NCBI GenBank assembly: GCA_947305585.1
Contig: CAMZDY010000007.1
Coordinates: 1-23,005, forward strand
Reading direction: 5' to 3'
Source: an uncultured Verrucomicrobiota bacterium
GTDB lineage: Bacteria > Verrucomicrobiota > Kiritimatiellia > RFP12 > UBA1067
DNA: 23,005 nt
Positions 1 through 8,231 of this stretch are shown one piece after another (the stretch's first letter is position 1; the number at the start of each line of letters is the position of its first letter). The translations under genes and the position numbers were made by a program. The notes under the pieces are model-generated. The model saw only the letters and a program-made list of their open reading frames with translations. It had not been told where the DNA came from and made no database searches.

Positions 1-35
1 CACCCCCAAGCGCGGTTTTTAAGGGGACTAAAGAC

Positions 36-1532
36 TCATCGATGCCCGATAAGGGCATGGAGCTCGCGTTGAAGCTCCTGAAGCTTGTCCGGACGCTCCA
101 AAGCAAGATTGTTGCGTTCGGCGGGGTCGCTATCGAGGAAATAAAGTTGCGGCTCCGGGGAGTCGATCAGCTTCCATGATCCCTTCCGGTAGCCCCAGGG
201 ACCCCAGGCGGGCTGTTCCACCAAACTTTCGCGTCCGTCTGCGCTTTGTCCCAAAAGCACATACGAAAGCTCTTGACTGTCGCCACACGCGCCGGAGGGA
301 ACCTCCACCCCGACGATCTTGGCGAGGGACCTGGCAAAGTCAGTTTGTGACAACAATGCGAACGATTCCGTTCCCGGCGCCACCTGTCCCGGCCACGCTA
401 CAATCATCGGCACGCGCGTGCCGCCCTCGAAAACGGTATACTTTCCTCCACTATATGGCGCGGACGGATTTTCATCCGCCCAAGCTTCCCGCGCACCATC
501 CTCGTAACCATCGGACACCCGGGGTCCATTGTCGCTAGTGAAAACGAAAAGCGTATCCTCGTAGCCGTTTTCCCGGAGCGCCTTACGGATACGTCCCAAC
601 GAATCGTCCATCTGGATGGTGGCATCGCCGCGAATCCCGAGTCCGCTTTTCCCCCGGAACTTTGGCGCGGGATCGCGCGGAACATGGATGTCATTTGTGG
701 CGAAGTAGAGGAAAATGGGCGCGTCAGCCGATTCGCGAATGAAGTTTTCCGCCTCGGTCGTGATGCGATCGGCCAGTTCCTGGTCTTTCCACCTCGCCGA
801 TCGTCCGCCCCGCATGTGGCCAATCCGCGAGATGCCGTCCACGATCGTTTTGTCGTGCTGCCGATCGGAGGGCCGGCCCCACGCTTTAAGCAGTTCCGGA
901 TTGGTGCGGGCGGTGGTTTCGTCCGGCCATTTGCGCTCCACGTTGTCGTAACTCACTTCGATGGGATCGTCCGCCTCCAGCCCGGCCACGCGTCCATCCT
1001 CGATGAACACGCAAGGGACGCGATCGGCAGTGGCGGCCATCACGAACGACCGGTCGAAACCCACCTCGCGAGGCGAAGGCTTGATTTCGCCGTTCCAATC
1101 GATGGCGCCCTCGCCAGCTCCCAAACCCAAATGCCACTTGCCGATGGCGGCAGTACGATAACCCGCATGCTTCATCAACACCGGCAGCGTAACCTCGCTC
1201 TCGCCCGACCCTTCCACCGGCAAAATCAGTTTGGCGTCGCCGTCCAGAATGCGCGTACCGGGACGCCGGAACGCGTATCGACCCGTCAACAGCGAATAGC
1301 GCGAGGGCGTACAGATGGGCGTGGCCGAATGCGCATCGCGGAAAAGGCATCCTTCCCTGGCCAGTTGTTCCAGATTGGGCGTGAGCACTTTACGCTGTCC
1401 GTAAACCGACGTGTCGCCATAGCCCAAGTCGTCCGCATAGAAAAGCACTATCGCCTTCGGCTTGACGGCCAACACCGGCAACGCCAGAAGCAAAAACACC
1501 AGCACCGCGATCAGTCTACCGCCTTTTCTCAT
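36..1532 (-). CDS. Secreted sulfatase (type I, formylglycine-dependent)
   Basis: Hydrolyses sulfate esters, probably on sulfated glycans, in the periplasm or outside the cell; the substrate cannot be read from the sequence. The 498-residue protein opens with a signal peptide (basic MRKGGR, then a hydrophobic stretch to about residue 22). Family signatures are clear: metal-binding Asp34-Asp35 in YADDLGYGD, the sulfatase signature C74-T-P-S-R78 followed by LLTGRY (Cys74 is the residue oxidised to formylglycine), GKWHLG at 131-136, His283 in NDIHVP, and FTSDNGP with Asp334-Asn335. I chose the start at 1532 because it forms an ATGA overlap with the upstream kinase gene and directly precedes the signal peptide; the open frame extends 61 codons further, but that part is in kinase coding sequence and looks unlike a sulfatase. 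No Shine-Dalgarno site is visible, so translational coupling is likely. No sulfatase-maturing enzyme is in the window. The family call is firm, the subfamily open. Confidence 0.93.
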   Translation of the reverse strand: MRKGGRLIAVLVFLLLALPVLAVKPKAIVLFYADDLGYGDTSVYGQRKVLTPNLEQLAREGCLFRDAHSATPICTPSRYSLLTGRYAFRRPGTRILDGDAKLILPVEGSGESEVTLPVLMKHAGYRTAAIGKWHLGLGAGEGAIDWNGEIKPSPREVGFDRSFVMAATADRVPCVFIEDGRVAGLEADDPIEVSYDNVERKWPDETTARTNPELLKAWGRPSDRQHDKTIVDGISRIGHMRGGRSARWKDQELADRITTEAENFIRESADAPIFLYFATNDIHVPRDPAPKFRGKSGLGIRGDATIQMDDSLGRIRKALRENGYEDTLFVFTSDNGPRVSDGYEDGAREAWADENPSAPYSGGKYTVFEGGTRVPMIVAWPGQVAPGTESFALLSQTDFARSLAKIVGVEVPSGACGDSQELSYVLLGQSADGRESLVEQPAWGPWGYRKGSWKLIDSPEPQLYFLDSDPAERNNLALERPDKLQELQRELHALIGHR

Positions 1533-2563
1533 TGCGCCGGAAGGTAAAGGGTAAAGATGCAACCGCGAGGGCTGGCGGGACGCACCGACAAGTTGCCATG
1601 CATCAATCTCGCCAATTCCTGCGCCACGCAAAGACCGATGCCAAAACCGCCCTTGCCCGACACCATCGCCGTGCGGGCGCGGTAATAGCGGTTGAAACAG
1701 TTGAAACGCTGCCACCAGGTCATGCCGGGGCCTTCATCCGAAAACTCCACCGCCACCCGGTTCGCCAAACGTTTTGCCATCACCCGCACCTTGCCATAGG
1801 GTGCCGCATACTTGAGTTCGTTGCCGAAAAGATTCCACAAAACCTGAACGAGCAATGTCTCGTCCGCCAACACATTGGCCTCAAAATCGCCCGAAAACTC
1901 CACTTCGCCCGACTCTTCTTCGGCGTACTCGCGTCTGAATATGCCGTATGCCGCCTCGATCGCCCGGCCTACCGGGAAAACCTCGAGTTTGGGTGGGGGA
2001 CGGCGTCCGCCCAGTTTCAGGAAGCCGTTGATATTGTCAACGAGACGGATGAGCCGCTCCACCTGGGAAGGATCGTACGCAAAGCGCAGACAGACGAGCG
2101 GCGTCATTAGATCGTGCGAGGCCGCCGCCAAAAACTCGTCCCTGAGCTCCGTGTCGCGACGGAACGAGCGGATCGAAAACCACAGCGCCGCCGCCATCGC
2201 AAGCGCCAGCGCCAAACCGCCCCACCGAGCGATGGCGCGCACCGGAACCATTGAGCCGCCAAAAGCGCCGTAGAGGACGTAGCCGGGACGCATCTCCACC
2301 CACACCGAACTTTCACCCCCGATCTCGCCCCGTCCATACTTCATTCCGCGCACGTAACCCGACATGCGAAGCCCCTTCGGACGGTGCATGGAATGCGCAT
2401 CGGGGGAATCGAGCAGATTTTCCGCCGCCTGGGCGGTTTCGGCGGCGAAACGTCGCCGGGCCCAAGATTCCGCACGCTGTTCCAGATCGCCCAGAAACCA
2501 CGCCGACACGCCGGTGAGGAGCGCCAACGGCACGAAGAGGAAAAGCGCGCGCAAAAATCTCAT
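1529..2563 (-). CDS. Membrane sensor histidine kinase
   Basis: Two-component sensor that should autophosphorylate on His150 and pass phosphate to a response regulator not present in this window. The 344-residue protein has a transmembrane segment at about 6-24, a short extracytoplasmic domain (about 25-110) without a recognisable fold, and a second transmembrane segment at about 114-132. A compact HisKA region with the H-box ASHDLMTPL (His150) follows, then a HATPase domain with N-box NLFGNELKY (Asn244, Asn248), G1 box DEGPGM (276-281) and G2 box GKGGFGIGL (303-311). The start ATG overlaps the upstream stop as ATGA, with only a weak purine tract (GGGG) before it. The gene overlaps the sulfatase by the same ATGA device, so the two are probably translated together. 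The absence of a neighbouring regulator makes it an orphan kinase as far as can be seen. Function is firm; the signal sensed is unknown. Confidence 0.92.
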   Translation of the reverse strand: MRFLRALFLFVPLALLTGVSAWFLGDLEQRAESWARRRFAAETAQAAENLLDSPDAHSMHRPKGLRMSGYVRGMKYGRGEIGGESSVWVEMRPGYVLYGAFGGSMVPVRAIARWGGLALALAMAAALWFSIRSFRRDTELRDEFLAAASHDLMTPLVCLRFAYDPSQVERLIRLVDNINGFLKLGGRRPPPKLEVFPVGRAIEAAYGIFRREYAEEESGEVEFSGDFEANVLADETLLVQVLWNLFGNELKYAAPYGKVRVMAKRLANRVAVEFSDEGPGMTWWQRFNCFNRYYRARTAMVSGKGGFGIGLCVAQELARLMHGNLSVRPASPRGCIFTLYLPAQ

Positions 2564-3495
2564 AGCCCCAGCAAACGGCGTGCGGACGTGAATTCCTCAG
2601 AAAGGTCCACCTTGCGCGTGCCGCCCACGTAACCGCCCTCCGCCAGATTCTCCACGAAACGGCGGAACTTGTGCGGCCCGGGATTGAGATTGTCCATCAC
2701 GCGCACCTGGGAGGATCCGAAAGTGCACGCCTCGGACAGCATGCCGGTAGACTCGGCCGAGACGTAGAGCACGTCGCAGAGCTTGACGAAAGCGGGGATG
2801 GGATTGAAATGGTCTTTCGAATAGAGGAGCGCGTAGTTCCATGGGAAACTCTCCACCACCGCCTCCACTTCCGGCGGCGTACGGCGCGAGGTGGTCACCC
2901 AGAACTCCGCCCCTTGGTGCGCGGAGAAGATATGCGAAAGCTTCTGGTGCGCCCAGCCTTTGGTCATGGTGGAGCACTTGTTGGGTCCGCCGATGATAAC
3001 GCCCACTTTCTTGACGCCGGCCTGCGGACGGTAACGCGACTCGAACGCCGCAACCCCGGCCGAATAGAACGATTCGTCGTTGGCCACCAGGTTGGCGGGA
3101 ATCGGAATCACGTTGGGGGCGGGGAAAGGATTGTCGAACTTGGGCGCGAAGATCACGTCGAACGAAGGCAGATGATAGCCGCGCGGATAGAGCACCACCA
3201 CCGACTTGCCCACACACTTGCGGGCGAGCGCCTTGGCGGCGTAGAACGTACCGGAGCCGGTGCCGATCACTACCGTGCCGAACGGCAGTTCCGGCGCATC
3301 AATTTCAAGGGGCCAAGTGGCACGGATGCCCAGCTGGTCCAGAAGATAGCTCAGCGCCTTGCAGAAACGGTTGCGAAAGCGAACCGGGATCAGACGGACT
3401 TCACTGCCGAATCCGAGGGCGCGGGCGCAGGCTCGGGACTGGTTTTCGTGTCCGGCTTTGCCGTCGGTGAGGATAACTGCGGTTTGGGTGGACAT
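2560..3495 (-). CDS. ELM1/GtrOC1-like (DUF1022) putative glycosyltransferase
   Basis: This 311-residue protein belongs to the family named after plant mitochondrial fission protein ELM1. Bacterial members are commonly annotated as putative glycosyltransferases with a GT-B-like fold and are often found near lipopolysaccharide genes. The N-terminal signature TDGKAGHENQ (residues 10-19) is typical, as are IGTGSGTFYAAKALAR, the GGPNK loop in the middle, and DVLYVSAESTGMLSEA toward the C-terminus. No signal peptide is seen, so it should be cytoplasmic. The start at 3495 is supported by a strong Shine-Dalgarno sequence (AAGGAG at 3504-3509, 8 bases away) and by the family signature beginning a few residues later. 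The gene starts 106 bases inside the upstream DHH gene and ends in an ATGA overlap with the kinase gene. An open frame continues upstream to 4002 but is only a shadow of the DHH gene. Whether it transfers sugar is inferred, not visible. Confidence 0.85.
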   Translation of the reverse strand: MSTQTAVILTDGKAGHENQSRACARALGFGSEVRLIPVRFRNRFCKALSYLLDQLGIRATWPLEIDAPELPFGTVVIGTGSGTFYAAKALARKCVGKSVVVLYPRGYHLPSFDVIFAPKFDNPFPAPNVIPIPANLVANDESFYSAGVAAFESRYRPQAGVKKVGVIIGGPNKCSTMTKGWAHQKLSHIFSAHQGAEFWVTTSRRTPPEVEAVVESFPWNYALLYSKDHFNPIPAFVKLCDVLYVSAESTGMLSEACTFGSSQVRVMDNLNPGPHKFRRFVENLAEGGYVGGTRKVDLSEEFTSARRLLGL

Positions 3496-4478
3496 TTCAT
3501 CATCTCCTTGATGGCCGCGCGCATCATGCGCTTGGCGGCGCCCATTGAAGTTTTGATCGTGCATCCGGCGGCTTTCAGGTGGCCGCCTCCTCCGAACTTG
3601 GCTGCTAACTCGGCGGCATTCCAATTGCCCCGGGTGCGGATGGAGCAGCGAATCTCTTTGGTGCGGTCGGGGATCTGGTAGAAATACACCGCCACCTCGT
3701 TGCGTTGGCAAAGACGCGGAATTTCCACCGCGTCTTCCGCATCCGCCTTGACCCCGCGTACGGAGCGGAAATCGTCGCGGGTGAGCGTAACTTCCGCCAC
3801 CCGTCCGGAGCGCCAGATATGGAGGCTCTTCCATGCGAGGCGCTTCAGTTGCATGGCCTTGTTGGAAAAGCGGTTGTAGATGATATCGTTGATAAGCTCC
3901 TTGCGGACGTTGTGCCGCAGGATGTCGGCCGCCACCATCAGCGTTTCGGGGGAGCATTTCTCGTAGGCGAAGCGCCCGGTATCGGTAACGATACTCACCC
4001 ACAGCGCCTCGGCCACCACGTCATCCAGCTCCCAGCCGTTCCACTTGGCGAAACGCCACACGATCTCGCCGGCCGAGGAAGCCGAGGGGTCGCTGATGTC
4101 CGCCTGACCGAACGAGCCGGTTGCACCGTCGTGATGATCGATCACCAATGTGGGAAGGCCCTCCACCGTGCTGCGGATCTCCGGCGGAAGCCGATCGATC
4201 GCGCGGCAGTCCACGCAAACGAAAAGATCGAATTTCTTGCGCTGATGGCGGATTTTTCGGACCGGCACGAGGTCCTTCACCCCCTTCATGAATCCGAGCT
4301 TGCCGAGCGAATTCAGATCGGCCGTGGCGTAAGCCTCCTTGCCGATCGACGCAAGCAGCCGCGCCATCGCGATGGCCGAGCCGATCGTATCGCCGTCGGG
4401 ACTCAGGTGTCCCGAAATCACGATGCGTTTCGCGCCGTCAATCAACGCTTTCGCCGCCTGAAAACCGGTTTCGTTCAT
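3390..4478 (-). CDS. DHH/DHHA1 phosphoesterase (NrnA-like)
   Basis: Cytoplasmic manganese-dependent phosphoesterase of the DHH superfamily. The closest known role is NrnA-type degradation of short oligoribonucleotides and pAp. The DHH domain carries motif I SGHLSPDGD (His24, Asp28, Asp30), motif II Asp90 in VCVDCRA, motif III DHH at 114-116, and motif IV Asp166 in VTDTGRF. The DHHA1 domain ends with the substrate-binding GGGGHLKAAG at 296-305. The protein is 362 residues, somewhat longer than typical NrnA. The excess is a Pro/Ser/Lys-rich tail after residue 328 that is coded entirely within the overlap with the next gene's 5' end. The start ATG overlaps the stop of the M3 peptidase gene as ATGA. 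All catalytic residues appear present, so it should be active; choosing between NrnA and another DHHA1 activity would need biochemical data. Confidence 0.92.
   Translation of the reverse strand: MNETGFQAAKALIDGAKRIVISGHLSPDGDTIGSAIAMARLLASIGKEAYATADLNSLGKLGFMKGVKDLVPVRKIRHQRKKFDLFVCVDCRAIDRLPPEIRSTVEGLPTLVIDHHDGATGSFGQADISDPSASSAGEIVWRFAKWNGWELDDVVAEALWVSIVTDTGRFAYEKCSPETLMVAADILRHNVRKELINDIIYNRFSNKAMQLKRLAWKSLHIWRSGRVAEVTLTRDDFRSVRGVKADAEDAVEIPRLCQRNEVAVYFYQIPDRTKEIRCSIRTRGNWNAAELAAKFGGGGHLKAAGCTIKTSMGAAKRMMRAAIKEMMKCPPKPQLSSPTAKPDTKTSPEPAPAPSDSAVKSV
3504..3509 (-). promoter_or_regulatory. Ribosome binding site fixing the ELM1-family start
   Basis: AAGGAG on the minus strand, 8 bases before ATG at 3495. 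It lies inside the coding sequence of the upstream DHH gene and decides between the internal start and the much longer open frame beginning at 4002. Confidence 0.8.
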
Positions 4479-6286
4479 TTGAGTCCCTGCTGCCTCAAGA
4501 TGGCGTCGATCGTAGGCGCGCGTCCCCGGAACCGTTTGAACACGTCGAGCGCGCTTTCGCTACCGCCCATCGAGAGGATGGTCGAGCGGTACTTCCGTCC
4601 GAGACGCTGCATCTTGGCGTCGGATTCGAGCCCCGCCTCCTCGAATGCGCCGAACACGTCCGCACTCATTACCTCGCTCCACTTGTAGCCATAGTAGCCC
4701 GCGCTGTAGCCGCCAGAGAAGATATGGGTGAAAGCGTTGAGGAAACGGTCTTCGGGAAGCATCGGCATGCCGAAATGGGCGAAAACCTTCTCCTTCAGGG
4801 CGTTGGGATCCTTGACCGGCTTGAGATGCAACTGAAGATCGGTCTTGGCGAGCGCCAGCTGGCGACGGCAAGCGCTGGCGGCGCGGAAATTCTTGGCCGC
4901 CTTGACCTTGGCCTTGAGTTCTTCCGGCACCACGATGCCGGTGCGTCCGTCCAGACACCAGTTCTCCATGAACTGGCTGGCCACTTCCACCGCGTCCCAC
5001 TCCACAAGATTGATGCCAGCGGCATCCTCTTCGCCCACCGTCGTAAGCATCTGCTGGCAGGCGTGACCGAACTCATGAAAGAGCGTTTCCACCTCGCGGA
5101 ACGGCATGAGACTGCGTCCATCCTTGTCCGGCTCCTTGAGGTTGAGCACGATTACGGCAAGCGGCAGTTCCTTGCGGCGACGGCTGCGGTTGCGGAATTC
5201 GTTCATCCACGCCCCGCCCGACTTGGATCCCGGCCGCGCGTAGGCGTCGAGATAGAAATGCGACAGCGTCTTGCCCTTGTCCGACACGCGAAAAACACGC
5301 ACGCTCGGATGCCACACCGAAGGCTTGTCCGCGCCGGAGAGCTCCGAGACTTCGATGCCGAAAAGGAAATTGCAGAGACGGAAGAGCCCTTCAAGGACGT
5401 CGCCAAACTCGAAATACCGCTTGAGTTCCTCCTCCGAATAGCTGTACTTGGCCTCGCGCAGTTTCTCCGCCAGGAACGCGAGGTCCCAAGGTTGCGCATC
5501 GTTCATCATGGCGTAGAGCTCCGCATCCTCCTGCTTGGCGAGCCGCTTGGTGGCCGCATCGAGCTGGTCGATCATGTCGAGGACGGCTTGGACGGAGGGG
5601 GCGCACTTGGAGGCGAGCGACTCTTCGGCGAAATTCTTGAATCCGAGCAGTTTGGCGCATTCGGCACGGAGCTTCAAAATCTCGACGATGCGCGCGCCGT
5701 TTTCGGGAGCGCGGGCGATGCGCTTGCGGTAGAGACGTTCGCGTTTCCTGCGGTTCTTGCAGAACTTCATGGCCTCCACGTATTTGGCGTCGCTGATCTC
5801 CCGATCGGTGGCGTCGATCACCGAATTGGAGAAGTCGGTTCCCAATTGGGCAAGCTTGGCCTGGATCTCGTTGAAGCGCGTCTTTTGCTTGCCTTCGAGC
5901 GTCACGCCGGAGAGCCGCGCGCCGAGAACCATCTTTTCGATTATGCGCTTTTCGACCGGGAGCCGCGCGGCCACCTTGGTGCAGTGGGCGTAGATCCTCG
6001 GGCTCTGCGAAACGCGAAGCGAAAACTCGACGAGCTTCCCTTGGTATTCCGTCTGCAGCTTGCGCCAGGCGGGAGAGTTGCACACGGCAAGCTCGTGGAG
6101 CACGAAACCCCATACGGACCACAGTTCGCGCGTAGCATCGTCGAGCGGATGGACGAGCTGGGCGAAAGTCTTGGGCGATGAATTCTCCAAATCAGCGATC
6201 TTGGCTTCCGACTCGGGCAGGAGACGATCCAATTCGCGACGGGCGAAATCGGGAGTGAAACGGGACCAATCGGGCAACTGGGTCAT
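4475..6286 (-). CDS. M3 family zinc oligopeptidase (oligopeptidase A/PrlC-like)
   Basis: Zinc metallopeptidase that cleaves short peptides in the cytoplasm, probably in peptide turnover. The zinc site is HEFGH at 404-408 with the third ligand Glu434 in EWDAVEVASQFMENW, the standard M3 arrangement. The C-terminal substrate-binding segment GYSAGYYGYKWSEVMSADVFG falls at about 526-546. No signal peptide is seen. At 603 residues it is shorter than E. coli oligopeptidase A (about 680), the difference lying in the helical N-terminal half. The start ATG at 6286 makes an ATGA overlap with argF, with a weak AGGA about 8 bases upstream, and the 3' end overlaps the DHH gene the same way. It is therefore embedded in the same unit as arginine biosynthesis, with no obvious functional link. 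The exact subfamily is uncertain. Confidence 0.93.
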   Translation of the reverse strand: MTQLPDWSRFTPDFARRELDRLLPESEAKIADLENSSPKTFAQLVHPLDDATRELWSVWGFVLHELAVCNSPAWRKLQTEYQGKLVEFSLRVSQSPRIYAHCTKVAARLPVEKRIIEKMVLGARLSGVTLEGKQKTRFNEIQAKLAQLGTDFSNSVIDATDREISDAKYVEAMKFCKNRRKRERLYRKRIARAPENGARIVEILKLRAECAKLLGFKNFAEESLASKCAPSVQAVLDMIDQLDAATKRLAKQEDAELYAMMNDAQPWDLAFLAEKLREAKYSYSEEELKRYFEFGDVLEGLFRLCNFLFGIEVSELSGADKPSVWHPSVRVFRVSDKGKTLSHFYLDAYARPGSKSGGAWMNEFRNRSRRRKELPLAVIVLNLKEPDKDGRSLMPFREVETLFHEFGHACQQMLTTVGEEDAAGINLVEWDAVEVASQFMENWCLDGRTGIVVPEELKAKVKAAKNFRAASACRRQLALAKTDLQLHLKPVKDPNALKEKVFAHFGMPMLPEDRFLNAFTHIFSGGYSAGYYGYKWSEVMSADVFGAFEEAGLESDAKMQRLGRKYRSTILSMGGSESALDVFKRFRGRAPTIDAILRQQGLK

Positions 6287-7287
6287 ACGCTTTTCCTATC
6301 TGCGAGCGAACTCACGAACAATGCTTTGATGGTGTGCATGCGGTTTTCGGATTCGTCGAACACTTTGGAGTATTTCGATTCGAACACTTCGTCGGTGACT
6401 TCCAAGGCGCCCGTTTCGCGGGTGGCCTCGGTGTTGGAGTCGTGAAAGGCGGGCAGGCAATGGAGGAACATGAGCCGACCTTCGAGATTGCCGGTGGCGC
6501 GCATGAGGTCCATGTTGATCTGGTAGGGCCTGAGGAGTTTGATGCGTTCGGCCGTCTTCGATTCCTCGCCCATCGACACCCAGACGTCGGTGTAGATCAC
6601 GTTGGCGCCCCGGACACCCTTCACGGGATCTTCGAATACGCGGATGTCCACCCCGTTTTTGCGCGCCACTTCCTCCGCCTCGGCCAGGATGCGCTCCTCT
6701 GGGCGCAGTTCCTTCGGACAGCAGCAAACATAGCGGATGCCGCACTTGGCGCAGCCCATCATCAGCGAATTGGCCACATTGTTGCGGCCGTCGCCCACGT
6801 AGGCCAACGTGCAGTTCTCAAGCGAGCCGAACGTCTCCTTGACGGTAAGGAAATCGGCATATATCTGTGTGGGATGGTAGTCGTCGGTGAGCCCGTTCCA
6901 CACCGGAACGCCGGAATACCTTGCCAGATCCTCGCACGTCTTCTGGCTGAATCCACGGAAAAGGATGCCGTCGTAGATGCGTCCGAGCACGCGTGCAGTG
7001 TCCTTGACCGACTCCTTTTTGCCGAAGTGAATATCGGGACGCGTAAGGTACTCCGCCCCTCCGCCTTCGTCGCGCGCGGCGATGATCGAGGAGTTGCGCG
7101 TGCGGGTGGAAGCCTTCTCGAAGATGAGCGCGATGTTCTTGCGGTGCAACAGATCGCCCCGTACGCCGGCGGCGCGGCGCGCCTTTAGCTGCGCGGCAAG
7201 ATCAATGATGCTAAACGTTTCCTCGTCGGTAAAGGAGGTGAGACGCATGAGCGAACGCCCCTTGAGGCTATCCATCCAGGTCAGCAT
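6283..7287 (-). CDS. argF: Ornithine carbamoyltransferase
   Basis: Makes citrulline from ornithine and carbamoyl phosphate in arginine biosynthesis. The 334-residue protein shows the carbamoyl-phosphate loop STRTR (60-64), HPTQ (138-141), DVWVSMGE (234-241) and the catalytic HCLPAFHD (276-283). HCLP followed by AFHD is the ordinary ornithine enzyme pattern, which argues against N-acetyl- or N-succinylornithine transcarbamylase. The N-terminus LKGRSLMRLTSFT aligns with the start of E. coli ArgI/ArgF-type enzymes, supporting ATG at 7287. A Shine-Dalgarno AAGGAAG (7294-7300) overlaps the argC stop codon with a 6-base spacer, so argC and argF should be co-translated. A run of three cysteines at 188-190 is unusual. 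The 3' end overlaps the peptidase gene as ATGA. Catabolic use is possible but pairing with argC favours biosynthesis. Confidence 0.96.
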   Translation of the reverse strand: MLTWMDSLKGRSLMRLTSFTDEETFSIIDLAAQLKARRAAGVRGDLLHRKNIALIFEKASTRTRNSSIIAARDEGGGAEYLTRPDIHFGKKESVKDTARVLGRIYDGILFRGFSQKTCEDLARYSGVPVWNGLTDDYHPTQIYADFLTVKETFGSLENCTLAYVGDGRNNVANSLMMGCAKCGIRYVCCCPKELRPEERILAEAEEVARKNGVDIRVFEDPVKGVRGANVIYTDVWVSMGEESKTAERIKLLRPYQINMDLMRATGNLEGRLMFLHCLPAFHDSNTEATRETGALEVTDEVFESKYSKVFDESENRMHTIKALFVSSLADRKSV

Positions 7288-7298
7288 GTGAATCTTCC

Positions 7299-8231
7299 TT
7301 AAGCTTTGAGTCCGGTCTTGGGGTCGATCCCCAAGGCGATGTTCATATTCTGTATGGCCGCGCCGCTCGCACCCTTGCCGAGATTGTCGAAGAGCGCCAC
7401 CAGCATCAGCCGGTCCTTGTTGCCGTATACGCTGATCTCCATGTCGTCACGCCCGGCAAGCGCCGACGACGAAAGAAAACCGCCCTCCTCGGAATCGTCC
7501 ACGAACTTGACAAGTCCGGGCTTGCGGTAATAGGCGCGGTAACAATCCTTGACGGCTTCGATGCCGCCCTTCGCATCCTTGGCGAATACGGGCACCGACA
7601 CTTCCATTCCGCTGAAGTGCGGCACCACGACCGGGCTGAAGCATGGCGCGTGACGTAGCTGGCAGTACTTCACCATCTCCGGCAGGTGCTTATGGTTCTG
7701 GCCGAGCGCGTACTGGCGACCGCCCAGATGCAGCAGATCGTCCTTCGCTTCGGCGTAGTCGGCGATCATCTTTTTGCCTCCGCCGGAAAAGCCGGTGAGC
7801 GAATGGCATGAAAGCCTGAGCGTGGGCTTGAGGATGCCGCACTCGACCAGCGGAGCCACCAGCGCGATGAAGCCGGACGCGTGGCATCCAGGGTTCGCGA
7901 TGCGCTTGGACTTGGCGATCTTGCGTCCGAGCCCTCCGATTTCCGCAAAACCGTAAGTCCAGCCCTCGGCGCAACGATGGGCGGTAGAGGTGTCGATAAT
8001 GACGGTCCGCCGGTTAGTGCAAAGCTTGGCCGCTTCCATCGCCGCCGCGTCCGGCAGGCAAAGGAACGCCACATCGGCGGAATTCATGGCTTCTTCGCGA
8101 CATTTCACGTCGCGCCGAGAAGCCTCGTCCAGCACGATAAGGTCCAGATCCTTCCGTTCGGCGAGCCGCTCGCGCACCTTGAGTCCGGTGGTGCCGGCGC
8201 CGCCGTCGATGAAAATCTTAGCCCTTGCCAA
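7299..8231 (-). CDS. argC: N-acetyl-gamma-glutamyl-phosphate reductase, type 2
   Basis: NADPH-dependent reduction of N-acetylglutamyl phosphate to the semialdehyde, the third step of arginine synthesis. The nucleotide-binding start KIFIDGGAGTTGL is characteristic of the shorter type-2 ArgC. The catalytic cysteine is Cys116 in ANPGCHASGF, the probable catalytic histidine is His205 in VPHFSGM, and TGFSGGGKKM (146-155) is also diagnostic. I place the start at a TTG codon (8231): it has GGAG 6 bases upstream, gives the family-typical N-terminus MARAKIFIDG, and yields 310 residues, the usual length. Upstream ATG codons in the same frame (8282, 8354) would add sequence coded inside the dehydratase gene and unlike ArgC. 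The gene overlaps the dehydratase by 14 bases. argB, argD and argJ are not in the window. Confidence 0.93.
   Translation of the reverse strand: MARAKIFIDGGAGTTGLKVRERLAERKDLDLIVLDEASRRDVKCREEAMNSADVAFLCLPDAAAMEAAKLCTNRRTVIIDTSTAHRCAEGWTYGFAEIGGLGRKIAKSKRIANPGCHASGFIALVAPLVECGILKPTLRLSCHSLTGFSGGGKKMIADYAEAKDDLLHLGGRQYALGQNHKHLPEMVKYCQLRHAPCFSPVVVPHFSGMEVSVPVFAKDAKGGIEAVKDCYRAYYRKPGLVKFVDDSEEGGFLSSSALAGRDDMEISVYGNKDRLMLVALFDNLGKGASGAAIQNMNIALGIDPKTGLKA

Noticed and set aside
1..35. Possible terminator or new gene start after the sulfatase
   Set aside because: A CCCC/GGGG pairing with a long loop is too weak for a terminator, and 35 bases are too few to judge a gene.
3496..4002. Upstream extension of the ELM1-family reading frame
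   Set aside because: The extra 169 residues are a frame-shifted reading of DHH domain sequence. The family signature and a strong ribosome binding site both place the start at 3495.
4724..6181. Plus-strand open frame of 485 codons opposite the M3 peptidase
   Set aside because: It is exactly antisense to a gene with an intact zinc site and full family length. Long antisense frames are expected in GC-rich coding DNA, and its product resembles no family.
6283..7287. N-acetyl- or N-succinylornithine transcarbamylase instead of ArgF
   Set aside because: The HCLPAFHD motif and the E. coli-like N-terminus match ordinary ornithine carbamoyltransferase.
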